DNA from: an uncultured Rhizobiaceae bacterium
GTDB lineage: Bacteria; Pseudomonadota; Alphaproteobacteria; Rhizobiales; Rhizobiaceae
Reading direction: 5' to 3'
Length of the DNA stretch: 64,000 bases
Assembly: GCA_951813045.1 (NCBI GenBank)
Contig: CATOTF010000002.1
Span: 930,001-994,000 of the forward strand
Below are positions 43,001 through 50,240 of the stretch, piece by piece. The translations under genes and the position numbers were made by a program. The stretch's first letter is position 1; each line of letters begins with the position of its first letter. The notes beneath the pieces were generated by a model, which did no database searches, had not been told where the DNA came from, and was given only the letters and a program-made list of their open reading frames with translations.

Positions 43001-45758
43001 AGAGCCGGAACTCCCCACGATCTCTCCGTTTGTCTGGGGTGCTGTTTATGATGGTTCTGTTGTAACGCTTGATGGGTTTGTGCCTTCTGATGAGGTTCGT
43101 GAGCGGTTGGTTGCGACGGTTCAGAGCAGGCTTCCCGGGGCTGGGGTTGTTGATGAGATGTTGATTGGCGCGGGTGCTCCATCGACGTTTGAAGCGGCGG
43201 CGGGTGCTGCGATTGCTTTATTGCCGAGGTTTTCTGCCGGTGATGTATCGCTGAGCGATCTTGATTTGACAGTGAAGGGGACGGGCAAGTCTTCGGCATC
43301 CTATCTGGTGGTGGACAAGCGTTTGAGCGGTGAGATGGATGGCGGCATTAATGTTGTCTCCGCCAATGTTGTGCCACCTGTTCATGAGGGCGATTATACG
43401 TGGCAGGCTCAAAAGCGCGGGAACTATATTATTCTGTCGGGTCTTGTGCCGAGCAGGTCTGCACGTGCAAGTGTTGCCCGAAGTGCATCAGCGCTCAATC
43501 CTGATATTGGGCCTGACACGGGAATTGTTAACCGGTTGACGGTTGAGTCCGGTGCTGCGGACGGTTTTTTGCCCAATGCTGCGAAAGGTCTTTCCCTTTT
43601 ATACGGCCTGTCGGAAGGCACGGTATCGATCACCAACAATGAATTGAGCGTGGCGGGTACGGCGAGTTCTGTTGCGTCGTATGAGGCTGCGGAAAGCGCA
43701 GTTGTGGGTCAACTGACGGGCGGGTTTGTCTGGGGCAGGAGAGACATCCAGCCAGCGGTGATCTCGGTCTACAGTTGGTCGATTGACCGGGGGGATGTAC
43801 AGGCTGTTCTTGGTGGGTTTGTACCCAATCTCGGCCTTGGCAAGATCCATGTTGCGGCGACGGAAGCTGTGTTGGACAAATCGGTTATTGACGAGCAGCG
43901 CATTGCGGCGGGCGAGCCGGATGGTTTTGGCAACGCGGTTGCGGGCCTGATTGCAGGCATCGGCGAGTTGGAAAACAGCCGGGGTACAATTACCGGAACG
44001 ACCGTGTTTATTCAGGGCAGGGCACAGTCGGAGGCTGATGCAACGCGCATTGGCGATAATCTGGCGGCAAGCCTTCCGGCCAACTACAAGCTGCGCAGGT
44101 TAATCTCATACCCACTGCCGGAACCCGAGCCAGTGCCAGAACCGGAAGTAGTGCCGGAACCCGAACCAGAGCCGGAACTCCCCACGATCTCTCCGTTTGT
44201 CTGGGGTGCTGTTTATGATGGTTCTGTTGTAACGCTTGATGGGTTTGTGCCTTCTGATGAGGTTCGTGAGCGGTTGGTTGCGACGGTTCAGAGCAGGCTT
44301 CCCGGGGCTGGGGTTGTTGATGAGATGTTGATTGGCGCGGGTGCTCCATCGACGTTTGAAGCGGCGGCGGGTGCTGCGATTGCTTTATTGCCGAGGTTTT
44401 CTGCCGGTGATGTATCGCTGAGCGATCTTGATTTGACAGTGAAGGGGACGGGCAAGTCTTCGGCATCCTATCTGGTGGTGGACAAGCGTTTGAGCGGTGA
44501 GATGGATGGCGGCATTAATGTTGTCTCCGCCAATGTTGTGCCACCTGTTCATGAGGGCGATTATACGTGGCAGGCTCAAAAGCGCGGGAACTATATTATT
44601 CTGTCGGGTCTTGTGCCGAGCAGGTCTGCACGTGCAAGTGTTGCCCGAAGTGCATCAGCGCTCAATCCTGATATTGGGCCTGACACGGGAATTGTTAACC
44701 GGTTGACGGTTGAGTCCGGTGCTGCGGACGGTTTTTTGCCCAATGCTGCGAAAGGTCTTTCCCTTTTATACGGCCTGTCGGAAGGCACGGTATCGATCAC
44801 CAACAATGAATTGAGCGTGGCGGGTACGGCGAGTTCTGTTGCGTCGTATGAGGCTGCGGAAAGCGCAGTTGTGGGTCAACTGACGGGCGGGTTTGTCTGG
44901 GGCAGGAGAGACATCCAGCCAGCGGTGATCTCGGTCTACAGTTGGTCGATTGACCGGGGGGATGTACAGGCTGTTCTTGGTGGGTTTGTACCCAATCTCG
45001 GCCTTGGCAAGATCCATGTTGCGGCGACGGAAGCTGTGTTGGACAAATCGGTTATTGACGAGCAGCGCATTGCGGCGGGCGAGCCGGATGGTTTTGGCAA
45101 CGCGGTTGCGGGCCTGATTGCAGGCATCGGCGAGTTGGAAAACAGCCGGGGTACAATTACCGGAACGACCGTGTTTATTCAGGGCAGGGCACAGTCGGAG
45201 GCTGATGCAACGCGCATCGGCGATAATCTGGCGGCAAGCCTTCCGGCCAACTACAAGCTGCGCAGGTTAATCTCATACCCACTGCCGGAACCCGAGCCAG
45301 AGCCAGAACCGGAAGTAGTGCCGGAACCCGAACCAGAGCCGGAGGTTGTGGCAAAAGTCGAACCAGAACCGACGCCTGAACCCAAGGTTTGCACGGTCGA
45401 CTTTAAATCTCTGTTTGAAGGAGAGAAGATTGTATTTGATACGGCCCGCGCGGTTATCAAACCTCAATCTTTTCCGTTATTGCGCCGGATCGCAGGCGGG
45501 TTGATGGAATGCGAGAGCTCCAAAATTGAAGTGGGTGGCCATACTGACTCCCGTGGTAGCGCGTCGTACAACCAAAGCTTGAGCGAAGCACGGGCTCGAT
45601 CTGTCGTTAATCATATGATTAAAAAAGCCGGGGTGGATGGTAAGAGCCTGACCGCAAAAGGTTACGGGGAAACACAACCGATAGCTCCTAATGATATGCC
45701 AAATGATCGTTCCAAAAATCGACGCATTGAATTCAAGGTTTTGGAAGGTAGTTTGTAA
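37056..45758 (+). CDS. Giant membrane-anchored envelope protein (~2,900 aa): BON-like repeat units plus C-terminal OmpA peptidoglycan-binding domain
   Basis: N-terminal TM anchor WIWPGILTCLILSILAIYF; repeating unit SPxxWsa..d.vtL.GfvPs...r......; C-terminal OmpA motif VGGHTDSRGSASYNQSLSEARARSVVNHM...KNRRIEFKV. The track start at 37053 is TTG; ATG is 37056. Confidence 0.9.
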   Translation: MGNWKKWIWPGILTCLILSILAIYFKSPIIENDLAAKAKAVLDQQGDTWVVVEMDGRDATISGLAPSEEAQVEAEASTLGTYAVRVVTNKTNLMVVQSPYTVAVKKSAASIDLSGFVPNSAARSKIVETAKSVIPGMEITDSMSFARGAPDDFTSMIEFGLLQIAGLEEAEFSLNDTDLSVKGNAPDFDSYDKVKLTLEGDLPHGLKLTAADITPPGVSPFTWSVILKDNVVSLDGYIPSNKAREEISGAVGQALPGVKVQDNQRLASGAPDGFSEISRFVTELLPRLESGVISLSDKNISVDGVANSPDNYATLVSIFETQVLPGDASIVDASIKPAKVSPYIWSTVVDANSISLSGYIPDNATRETIFEKIKTILPGVQINDGLKIAAGAPEQFTQAIDHGLNQLTKLTNGAISISDTDYSISGIVKPELEYQSVINELDSLPAGFTLIRSEITPPTVSPYNWSAGLTENVLTLRGYVPDAATRDEFITKAQSMMTNVQVVDRQKIAVGSPASFDAAVMFSIEQLSRLANGMVSISNGEYSISGAPKSVADYEMVVNALQQLPPGFILKSENIPPATISPYSWGAEYDGATAKLTGFVSGINERRFIIEAVKSALPSAEVVDEMRIAAGAPDDFLNGIRFSANLLRRLDKGNVELTNLSATFQGAAKSPKDYKAIATAISTELPAGMTLLSASIIPSSVSPYEWSATLAGDTVELKGFAPDEATRERLLAKSKSVFTGASPIDNMDIASGAPDAFLEAATASLEQLPNLSSGMISLVDRELRVQGVVRNAENFTRIKDAIVTSLPSDWELAEGEILPPTISPFVWGAVYDGSVVTLDGFVPSDEVRERLVATVQSRLPGAGVVDEMLIGAGAPSTFEAAAGAAIALLPRFSAGDVSLSDLDLTVKGTGKSSASYLVVDKRLSGEMDGGINVVSANVVPPVHEGDYTWQAQKRGNYIILSGLVPSRSARASVARSASALNPDIGPDTGIVNRLTVESGAADGFLPNAAKGLSLLYGLSEGTVSITNNELSVAGTASSVASYEAAESAVAGQLTGGFVWGRRDIQPAVISVYSWSIDRGDVQAVLGGFVPNLGLGKIHVAATEAVLDKSVIDEQRIAAGEPDGFGNAVAGLIAGIGELENSRGTITGTTVFIQGRAQSEADATRIGDNLAASLPANYKLRRLISYPLPEPEPVPEPEVVPEPEPEPELPTISPFVWGAVYDGSVVTLDGFVPSDEVRERLVATVQSRLPGAGVVDEMLIGAGAPSTFEAAAGAAIALLPRFSAGDVSLSDLDLTVKGTGKSSASYLVVDKRLSGEMDGGINVVSANVVPPVHEGDYTWQAQKRGNYIILSGLVPSRSARASVARSASALNPDIGPDTGIVNRLTVESGAADGFLPNAAKGLSLLYGLSEGTVSITNNELSVAGTASSVASYEAAESAVVGQLTGGFVWGRRDIQPAVISVYSWSIDRGDVQAVLGGFVPNLGLGKIHVAATEAVLDKSVIDEQRIAAGEPDGFGNAVAGLIAGIGELENSRGTITGTTVFIQGRAQSEADATRIGDNLAASLPANYKLRRLISYPLPEPEPVPEPEVVPEPEPEPELPTISPFVWGAVYDGSVVTLDGFVPSDEVRERLVATVQSRLPGAGVVDEMLIGAGAPSTFEAAAGAAIALLPRFSAGDVSLSDLDLTVKGTGKSSASYLVVDKRLSGEMDGGINVVSANVVPPVHEGDYTWQAQKRGNYIILSGLVPSRSARASVARSASALNPDIGPDTGIVNRLTVESGAADGFLPNAAKGLSLLYGLSEGTVSITNNELSVAGTASSVASYEAAESAVAGQLTGGFVWGRRDIQPAVISVYSWSIDRGDVQAVLGGFVPNLGLGKIHVAATEAVLDKSVIDEQRIAAGEPDGFGNAVAGLIAGIGELENSRGTITGTTVFIQGRAQSEADATRIGDNLAASLPANYKLRRLISYPLPEPEPVPEPEVVPEPEPEPELPTISPFVWGAVYDGSVVTLDGFVPSDEVRERLVATVQSRLPGAGVVDEMLIGAGAPSTFEAAAGAAIALLPRFSAGDVSLSDLDLTVKGTGKSSASYLVVDKRLSGEMDGGINVVSANVVPPVHEGDYTWQAQKRGNYIILSGLVPSRSARASVARSASALNPDIGPDTGIVNRLTVESGAADGFLPNAAKGLSLLYGLSEGTVSITNNELSVAGTASSVASYEAAESAVVGQLTGGFVWGRRDIQPAVISVYSWSIDRGDVQAVLGGFVPNLGLGKIHVAATEAVLDKSVIDEQRIAAGEPDGFGNAVAGLIAGIGELENSRGTITGTTVFIQGRAQSEADATRIGDNLAASLPANYKLRRLISYPLPEPEPVPEPEVVPEPEPEPELPTISPFVWGAVYDGSVVTLDGFVPSDEVRERLVATVQSRLPGAGVVDEMLIGAGAPSTFEAAAGAAIALLPRFSAGDVSLSDLDLTVKGTGKSSASYLVVDKRLSGEMDGGINVVSANVVPPVHEGDYTWQAQKRGNYIILSGLVPSRSARASVARSASALNPDIGPDTGIVNRLTVESGAADGFLPNAAKGLSLLYGLSEGTVSITNNELSVAGTASSVASYEAAESAVVGQLTGGFVWGRRDIQPAVISVYSWSIDRGDVQAVLGGFVPNLGLGKIHVAATEAVLDKSVIDEQRIAAGEPDGFGNAVAGLIAGIGELENSRGTITGTTVFIQGRAQSEADATRIGDNLAASLPANYKLRRLISYPLPEPEPEPEPEVVPEPEPEPEVVAKVEPEPTPEPKVCTVDFKSLFEGEKIVFDTARAVIKPQSFPLLRRIAGGLMECESSKIEVGGHTDSRGSASYNQSLSEARARSVVNHMIKKAGVDGKSLTAKGYGETQPIAPNDMPNDRSKNRRIEFKVLEGSL
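39512..40678 (+). repeat. Macro-repeat copy 1 (1167 bp, 389 aa), variant A
   Basis: Direct comparison with the next copies; diagnostic GCGGGTCAACTG and GTTATATCGGTCTACAGCTGG. Confidence 0.95.
40679..41845 (+). repeat. Macro-repeat copy 2, variant B
   Basis: Diagnostic GTGGGTCAACTG and GTGATCTCGGTCTACAGTTGG. Confidence 0.95.
41846..43012 (+). repeat. Macro-repeat copy 3, variant A
   Basis: Same diagnostic bases as copy 1. Confidence 0.95.
43013..44179 (+). repeat. Macro-repeat copy 4, variant B
   Basis: Same diagnostic bases as copy 2. Confidence 0.95.
44180..45343 (+). repeat. Macro-repeat copy 5, variant B with private changes near its 3' end
   Basis: B-type diagnostic bases; CGCATCGGCGAT instead of CGCATTGGCGAT, and GAGCCAGAGCCAGAACC instead of GAGCCAGTGCCAGAACC. 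Confidence 0.93.
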
Positions 45759-45844
45759 GTTGGTTATAACGGCGTAAACTTGGAAAATAAATCGAGCCCC
45801 GAACAAGGGCAATCACCGGCCGAAAGTTAAGTAGGGAACACAAT

Positions 45845-45946
45845 ATGTGGTATCTGGCAGAGCAATATGTATGGTTTCTCCTTCTTGCATTTTCGATTGG
45901 GATTTTCGTTGGTTGGCGTTCTTCCGACAAAGCTAAGCCGAACTGA
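45845..45946 (+). CDS. Small single-TM protein, 33 aa
   Basis: Own translation: MWYLAEQYVWFLLLAFSIGIFVGWRSSDKAKPN*; GTAGGGAA upstream; below ORF-track cutoff; 20 bp before the next CDS. Confidence 0.65.
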   Translation: MWYLAEQYVWFLLLAFSIGIFVGWRSSDKAKPN

Positions 45947-45966
45947 TCGGGAGAGGAACGGGAATC

Positions 45967-46854
45967 ATGGCCACTCTTATCATTCAAACACTATTGCTGA
46001 TCGCAATCGCATTTATTTTGGGAGCTGTAGTGGGTAGCGTTTTGCGAGGGATTTTTCATAATGATAAACCCGACACCACAACCGAGCCCGCAAAGGCGGA
46101 GAAAACGAAAGGCAATGTACAAACGGCTAAAGCACATAAGCTAACTGCCACAATTGACCCGAAGATACCCCAACCGCCCATTCCTAGCGCCGCGACTGAA
46201 ACGCCTGATAAAACCTCGACTAAGGCCAGCACCAACAAACCAAAGAAGCCGATAAAAAGGCCCGCGGATACCGCATCTGCAACACCTGATAACCTAAAGC
46301 TCATTCGTGGAATTGGCCCTCAAAATGAAGGATGGTTGAATGAACTTGGGATCAACACGTTTCGACAGATAGCAGGCTGGTCGTCTAAAGATGAAGTTTA
46401 TTTTGGTGATGTGCTTGCATTCCCAGGCAGAATTGAGCGCGAAGAATGGGTGAAACAGGCGAAAGTTCTGGCCAAAGGTGGTTCGACGGAATTTGCCAAA
46501 CGTGTGCAATCGGGCAAAGTATCGGGAGGGCAAGATGGTGCGGTTACTCCTGACCTGGGTCGTAAGCCCAAAGGATTGCTCAAGGCCCCAAGAGAGAAAA
46601 AAGCCGACAAACTCACTCTCATTGACGGTGTTGGAAATGCAATTGAAAAAAAGATGACCAAACTGGGAGTATTCCATTTTGACCAGATATCGCAGATGTC
46701 GGCATCAGAATTAACCTGGTTGGGCAATGCGGTTGGTTTTCCCGGCCGACCAGAAAGGGAAAATTGGGCAGGCGAGGCAAAAGCCCTGTCAAAGGATGAA
46801 AAACCTGCCAATAGCGAGAAGACACCTAAACGGGGTGTGATTAAGTCCAGCTAA
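45967..46854 (+). CDS. Membrane-anchored protein with two helix-hairpin-helix-type domains
   Basis: N-terminal TM MATLIIQTLLLIAIAFILGAVVGSVL; LKLIRGIGPQNEGWLNELGINTFRQIAGWS and LTLIDGVGNAIEKKMTKLGVFHFDQISQMS. Confidence 0.8.
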   Translation: MATLIIQTLLLIAIAFILGAVVGSVLRGIFHNDKPDTTTEPAKAEKTKGNVQTAKAHKLTATIDPKIPQPPIPSAATETPDKTSTKASTNKPKKPIKRPADTASATPDNLKLIRGIGPQNEGWLNELGINTFRQIAGWSSKDEVYFGDVLAFPGRIEREEWVKQAKVLAKGGSTEFAKRVQSGKVSGGQDGAVTPDLGRKPKGLLKAPREKKADKLTLIDGVGNAIEKKMTKLGVFHFDQISQMSASELTWLGNAVGFPGRPERENWAGEAKALSKDEKPANSEKTPKRGVIKSS

Positions 46855-47110
46855 TTTGCAATTGGGAACGATTATGCGTGCCGCGCTTATCCGTCACTAC
46901 AAATGGTCTGTGTCAAATTCTGTTGCCAGCCCGCACGAAATTGGAGCAGTTTTGTCTGCGGACCAGTATTGACGAAAGAATGTCCCGCTCAAATAGAATC
47001 TACTGACCGCGCCACTTGCTCCGCTAAACCGAAGTTTTGGCGCTAATATCTTTCCACAGACGTAGGAAATTAGCCGAACAAGCCACGGAACAACGTTCAG
47101 TGGAAACGGA

Positions 47111-48043
47111 TTAAAGGGTGACTCCCAATTTCTTTATTGTGCTCAGCGTCAAGCCACCGGTTGGCAAGCCGTTATCTTCCTGAAAGCGACGAATGATTGC
47201 TTGGGTACCCGGTCCCAACTCACCGTCGGGGGTAAATCCAAGCTTATATCCAGACGTGACGAGCGCATTTTGGATACGCCTTATAATGCCGGGCGTCGTG
47301 TTGGTTTCACAAAGAATTTGCCGCCATTCCACAGACTCTGCCTTGACCAGATTCTTTTTTTGAACTGTTGCAAACCGGGGAGGGGTCTCAATCACTTCAA
47401 ATTTCTCCGGCGCAACCAGTTCTTTTATGACGATGGTTTTAAATTTCGCAGGGATAATTTTTTTGGTCGTTGTTGGTGGAGTCTTCATAACCCGGCGTTG
47501 AACTGTTTCGTAACGGGCTGGAATTACTTCTTCCTTGGTTTGTGCGGGCTTATCTACGACGCGTTGGCTGAATGTCTCAAAAACAGCGGGGATCTCCACT
47601 CTACACATAATTTCACCGGTGGCAGTATCCAGTTTTTCATAGGCGCCACGCCCAACCTTCCATTCGAACCGCGCTGGTGACACCAGCACTTTTTTTTCTT
47701 CCTGGCGGAAGGTGGCAGGAACAACAGATTTGATGATCTGTTCCGGCTGGATCAAGACGGTTTCCGAAACCAGTTCATAGACTGGAGAAACCGGAACCAA
47801 TTCATAGCTTTCCTCTTCGATCAGAATCTGTTTTTCAGTCTCTTTATAAACAGCTGGCGTTTTATTGAAGGTAGAGCTTGCAGGCTGCACCATCACCTCT
47901 TCGGGAGTGACATCATAGTTGGCCGGAATGAGAACTTTTGCATAACATTCACCGGCCTTGGCATCAGCCGGCGGTAGCTGCTGTGCAAATGAAGGGGTGG
48001 AAAGTAATATTGTAGCCGTTGCTACGCCCAAAACCATCTTCAT
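47111..48043 (-). CDS. Secreted peptidoglycan-binding (PG_binding_1-like) protein with degenerate VPAxYE repeats
   Basis: Signal peptide MKMVLGVATATILLSTPSFAQ; repeats (IPANYDVTPEEVMVQPAS, IPARYETVQRRVMKTPPT, IPAKFKTIVIKELVAPEK); C-terminal FTPDGELGPGTQAIIRRFQEDNGLPTGGLTLSTIKKLG; start refined to 48043 with GGAGG. Confidence 0.75.
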   Translation of the reverse strand: MKMVLGVATATILLSTPSFAQQLPPADAKAGECYAKVLIPANYDVTPEEVMVQPASSTFNKTPAVYKETEKQILIEEESYELVPVSPVYELVSETVLIQPEQIIKSVVPATFRQEEKKVLVSPARFEWKVGRGAYEKLDTATGEIMCRVEIPAVFETFSQRVVDKPAQTKEEVIPARYETVQRRVMKTPPTTTKKIIPAKFKTIVIKELVAPEKFEVIETPPRFATVQKKNLVKAESVEWRQILCETNTTPGIIRRIQNALVTSGYKLGFTPDGELGPGTQAIIRRFQEDNGLPTGGLTLSTIKKLGVTL

Positions 48044-48134
48044 GGATATTCCTCCAACTGGGAGCATGTTACTGTATGTCACCGGACCAGCTGATTGCTG
48101 TTCACAAGCTTCGTTTTCTGCCGCATATTTACAG

Positions 48135-48149
48135 TTAACGAACGGTTAA
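48135..48149. promoter_or_regulatory. CtrA-type box TTAA-N7-TTAA
   Basis: TTAACGAACGGTTAA read directly in the divergent 48044-48240 region; perfect match to the alphaproteobacterial CtrA consensus. Confidence 0.65.
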
Positions 48150-48239
48150 TAGAATAACAGACTTGGTTAATCTGACGAGTCACATTTACTGGAGATGGTT
48201 AATTTGTGACGCAACTTCTCGAAGTCTAACGATAACCAA

Positions 48240-49814
48240 TTGAAAATATTCAAGAGTACCGAACAGACTATGAAGCAAAATCGTTCATTTCGCCCTGCCG
48301 GATACGTCTTAAGAGCGGGGAGCACCGGTGTGGGGGCATTGTTTGCCAGCGTAGCCGATTCCTATCCAAACCATGTGGCCCTTGTGGATGGTTCCAGATC
48401 TGTCACCTACAGACAGTTGGATGAGCGTAGTGATCTACTTCGGAATCGGTTGGTTGGACAGGGTATTAACACCGGGGACCGGGTGGCAATATTAGCCAGA
48501 AATTGCCTTGAATATATCGAACTGGAATTAGCGGCCGCAAAAGGGGGCTTAATAGTTGCAGCCCTGAATTGGCGTCTGTCCGAGAGGGAATTGGCGCATT
48601 GTATAAACCTCGTTGATCCGGCACTTATCGTCGCTCAACCGGCATATTTTGAAGTATTGGAGCGGCTTTCCATCGCTCGATGCCCGATATGGCAAATCGA
48701 TGATGACTGGGAGGAGCACTTACAACGCAATAATATTTTAACCGATGTAGCGAAACAAATCGACGCCGAAGATGGGCTGGTGATACTTTACACGAGCGGA
48801 ACAACGGGAATGCCAAAAGGTGCGTTGATCAGCCATCGGGCCATGATTGCAAGGGCAGCTGTCTTTACCACGGATATTGGCCTTGCTCCACAATCTAACT
48901 TTGTGGCTTGGGCACCGCTTTTTCACATGGCATCGACAGACCATTCACTGGCAACCCTCATGCGGGGGGGAACTGTATTTGTCGTCGATGGATATCAACC
49001 AGACCGATTGATCGAATTGCTTGAGACGCACGAACAGGGCTGGTTTGTTTTGATGCCGGGTATGGTTGGAGAGTTTGCCGAAAAGTGCAGGGGCGCGGGC
49101 CTCGTAGTCAAAGGTATTACAGCTTGTGGAGCCATGGCTGATCTTGTGCCAAGAGATGAGATCGCTGCGGTGACGCGTGCGCTTAACGCTCCCTACGTAA
49201 ATAGTTTTGGGGCAACTGAGACAGGTTTACCTCCTGCAACGGGTAATTTCATTGCAATTGGGGAAGCTCCAAAGGCGTTGCCTAAGCGCCAAAGCACCAT
49301 GGTGGAATTGCGCCTGGTGAATTCTGAAGACAATGATGTTCCAATCGGAGAGCCCGGAGAAGTCGCATTACGAGGCCCAACTCTGTTTAGCGGATATTGG
49401 AATGCTGAGGAAACAAACGCTCAAGACTTTCGAAATGGCTGGTTCCACATGGGCGATGTAATGCGTCGTAATCGGGATGGAACGCTCGAATACGTTGATC
49501 GCGTGAAATACTTGATCAAATCCGGGGGTGAAAATATCTATCCTGCGGAGATTGAGCAGGTTTTAAAGTCCTACTCCGATGTTAAAGAGGTTGTGGTTGT
49601 ACGTAAAACTGATCGCAAATGGGGTGAAGTTCCAATCGCATTTGTTGTCGCAAGTGATGAAAATCTAACCGAGCAATACCTGACGGCGCGAATTGATGAT
49701 CAATTGGCGAGTTACAAGAAACCGAAGCAAATCATCTTCATAACAGACGCGGAGCTACCCCGTTCGACGACCGGCAAAATCCAACGCCACGAATTGGAAA
49801 AGCGCCTGGTGTAA
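48240..49814 (+). CDS. AMP-binding acyl-CoA synthetase / ligase
   Basis: LVILYTSGTTGMPKGALISHRAM; NSFGATETGLPPATG; GWFHMGDVMRRNRDGTLEYVDRVKYLIKSGGENIYPAEIE. Confidence 0.95.
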   Translation: MKIFKSTEQTMKQNRSFRPAGYVLRAGSTGVGALFASVADSYPNHVALVDGSRSVTYRQLDERSDLLRNRLVGQGINTGDRVAILARNCLEYIELELAAAKGGLIVAALNWRLSERELAHCINLVDPALIVAQPAYFEVLERLSIARCPIWQIDDDWEEHLQRNNILTDVAKQIDAEDGLVILYTSGTTGMPKGALISHRAMIARAAVFTTDIGLAPQSNFVAWAPLFHMASTDHSLATLMRGGTVFVVDGYQPDRLIELLETHEQGWFVLMPGMVGEFAEKCRGAGLVVKGITACGAMADLVPRDEIAAVTRALNAPYVNSFGATETGLPPATGNFIAIGEAPKALPKRQSTMVELRLVNSEDNDVPIGEPGEVALRGPTLFSGYWNAEETNAQDFRNGWFHMGDVMRRNRDGTLEYVDRVKYLIKSGGENIYPAEIEQVLKSYSDVKEVVVVRKTDRKWGEVPIAFVVASDENLTEQYLTARIDDQLASYKKPKQIIFITDAELPRSTTGKIQRHELEKRLV

Positions 49815-49850
49815 TGGCGTGAAGATGCGGATTATATATTGTGTGTCGGG

Positions 49851-50240
49851 TTATTGCGCTTTGCGCAACGTAGGCTTGCTCGCGATAATATTATTGATAT
49901 CAACACTTTGAACGCGGGCATTGCGACCGCAGTTTTCCCATTCGCCGATAAATCCCACGCCTAACTTGTTTTCGCAACGCCAACGCACTTCACATTCAAT
50001 GCTAACGCCATCTACGGGTATCGTTAACAGAATTTTGTCCGGTACAATTTGCTTATTATCTATTTGGAGTTTCGCGCCCATGCTGGTCAAATCTTTAACA
50101 GTCGCATCACACGTCAGGCTGCCGTTCTGATAGCTTACGATACCGGCCTTGAACATACGTCGTCGGTGCTCGCGGTCGGCATTGCTATCGGCTTGTACCG
50201 GCGTTGCTGGTTGCAACTGGGATGGATGGTCATTGTTCAC
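49851..50240 (-). CDS. PilZ domain protein
   Basis: DREHRRRMFKAGIVSYQNGSLTCDATVKDLTSMGAKLQID; CEVRWRCENKLGVGFIGE. Confidence 0.85.
   Translation of the reverse strand: MNNDHPSQLQPATPVQADSNADREHRRRMFKAGIVSYQNGSLTCDATVKDLTSMGAKLQIDNKQIVPDKILLTIPVDGVSIECEVRWRCENKLGVGFIGEWENCGRNARVQSVDINNIIASKPTLRKAQ

Noticed and set aside
40507-44466. Recurring 152-aa and other minus-strand ORFs (MPKTCPSPSLSNQDRS...) at 1167-bp spacing
   Set aside because: They are antisense shadows of the macro-repeats in the giant CDS; low-complexity composition and exact repetition simply mirror the plus-strand repeats.
39512-45343. CRISPR-like or satellite interpretation of the tandem repeats
   Set aside because: Units are 1167 bp, in frame and entirely coding, with no short repeat/spacer structure.
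46874-46972. 32-aa ORF MRAALIRHYKWSVSNSVASPHEIGAVLSADQY after the HhH gene
   Set aside because: No good ribosome-binding site, no hydrophobic or domain signature, compatible with chance.
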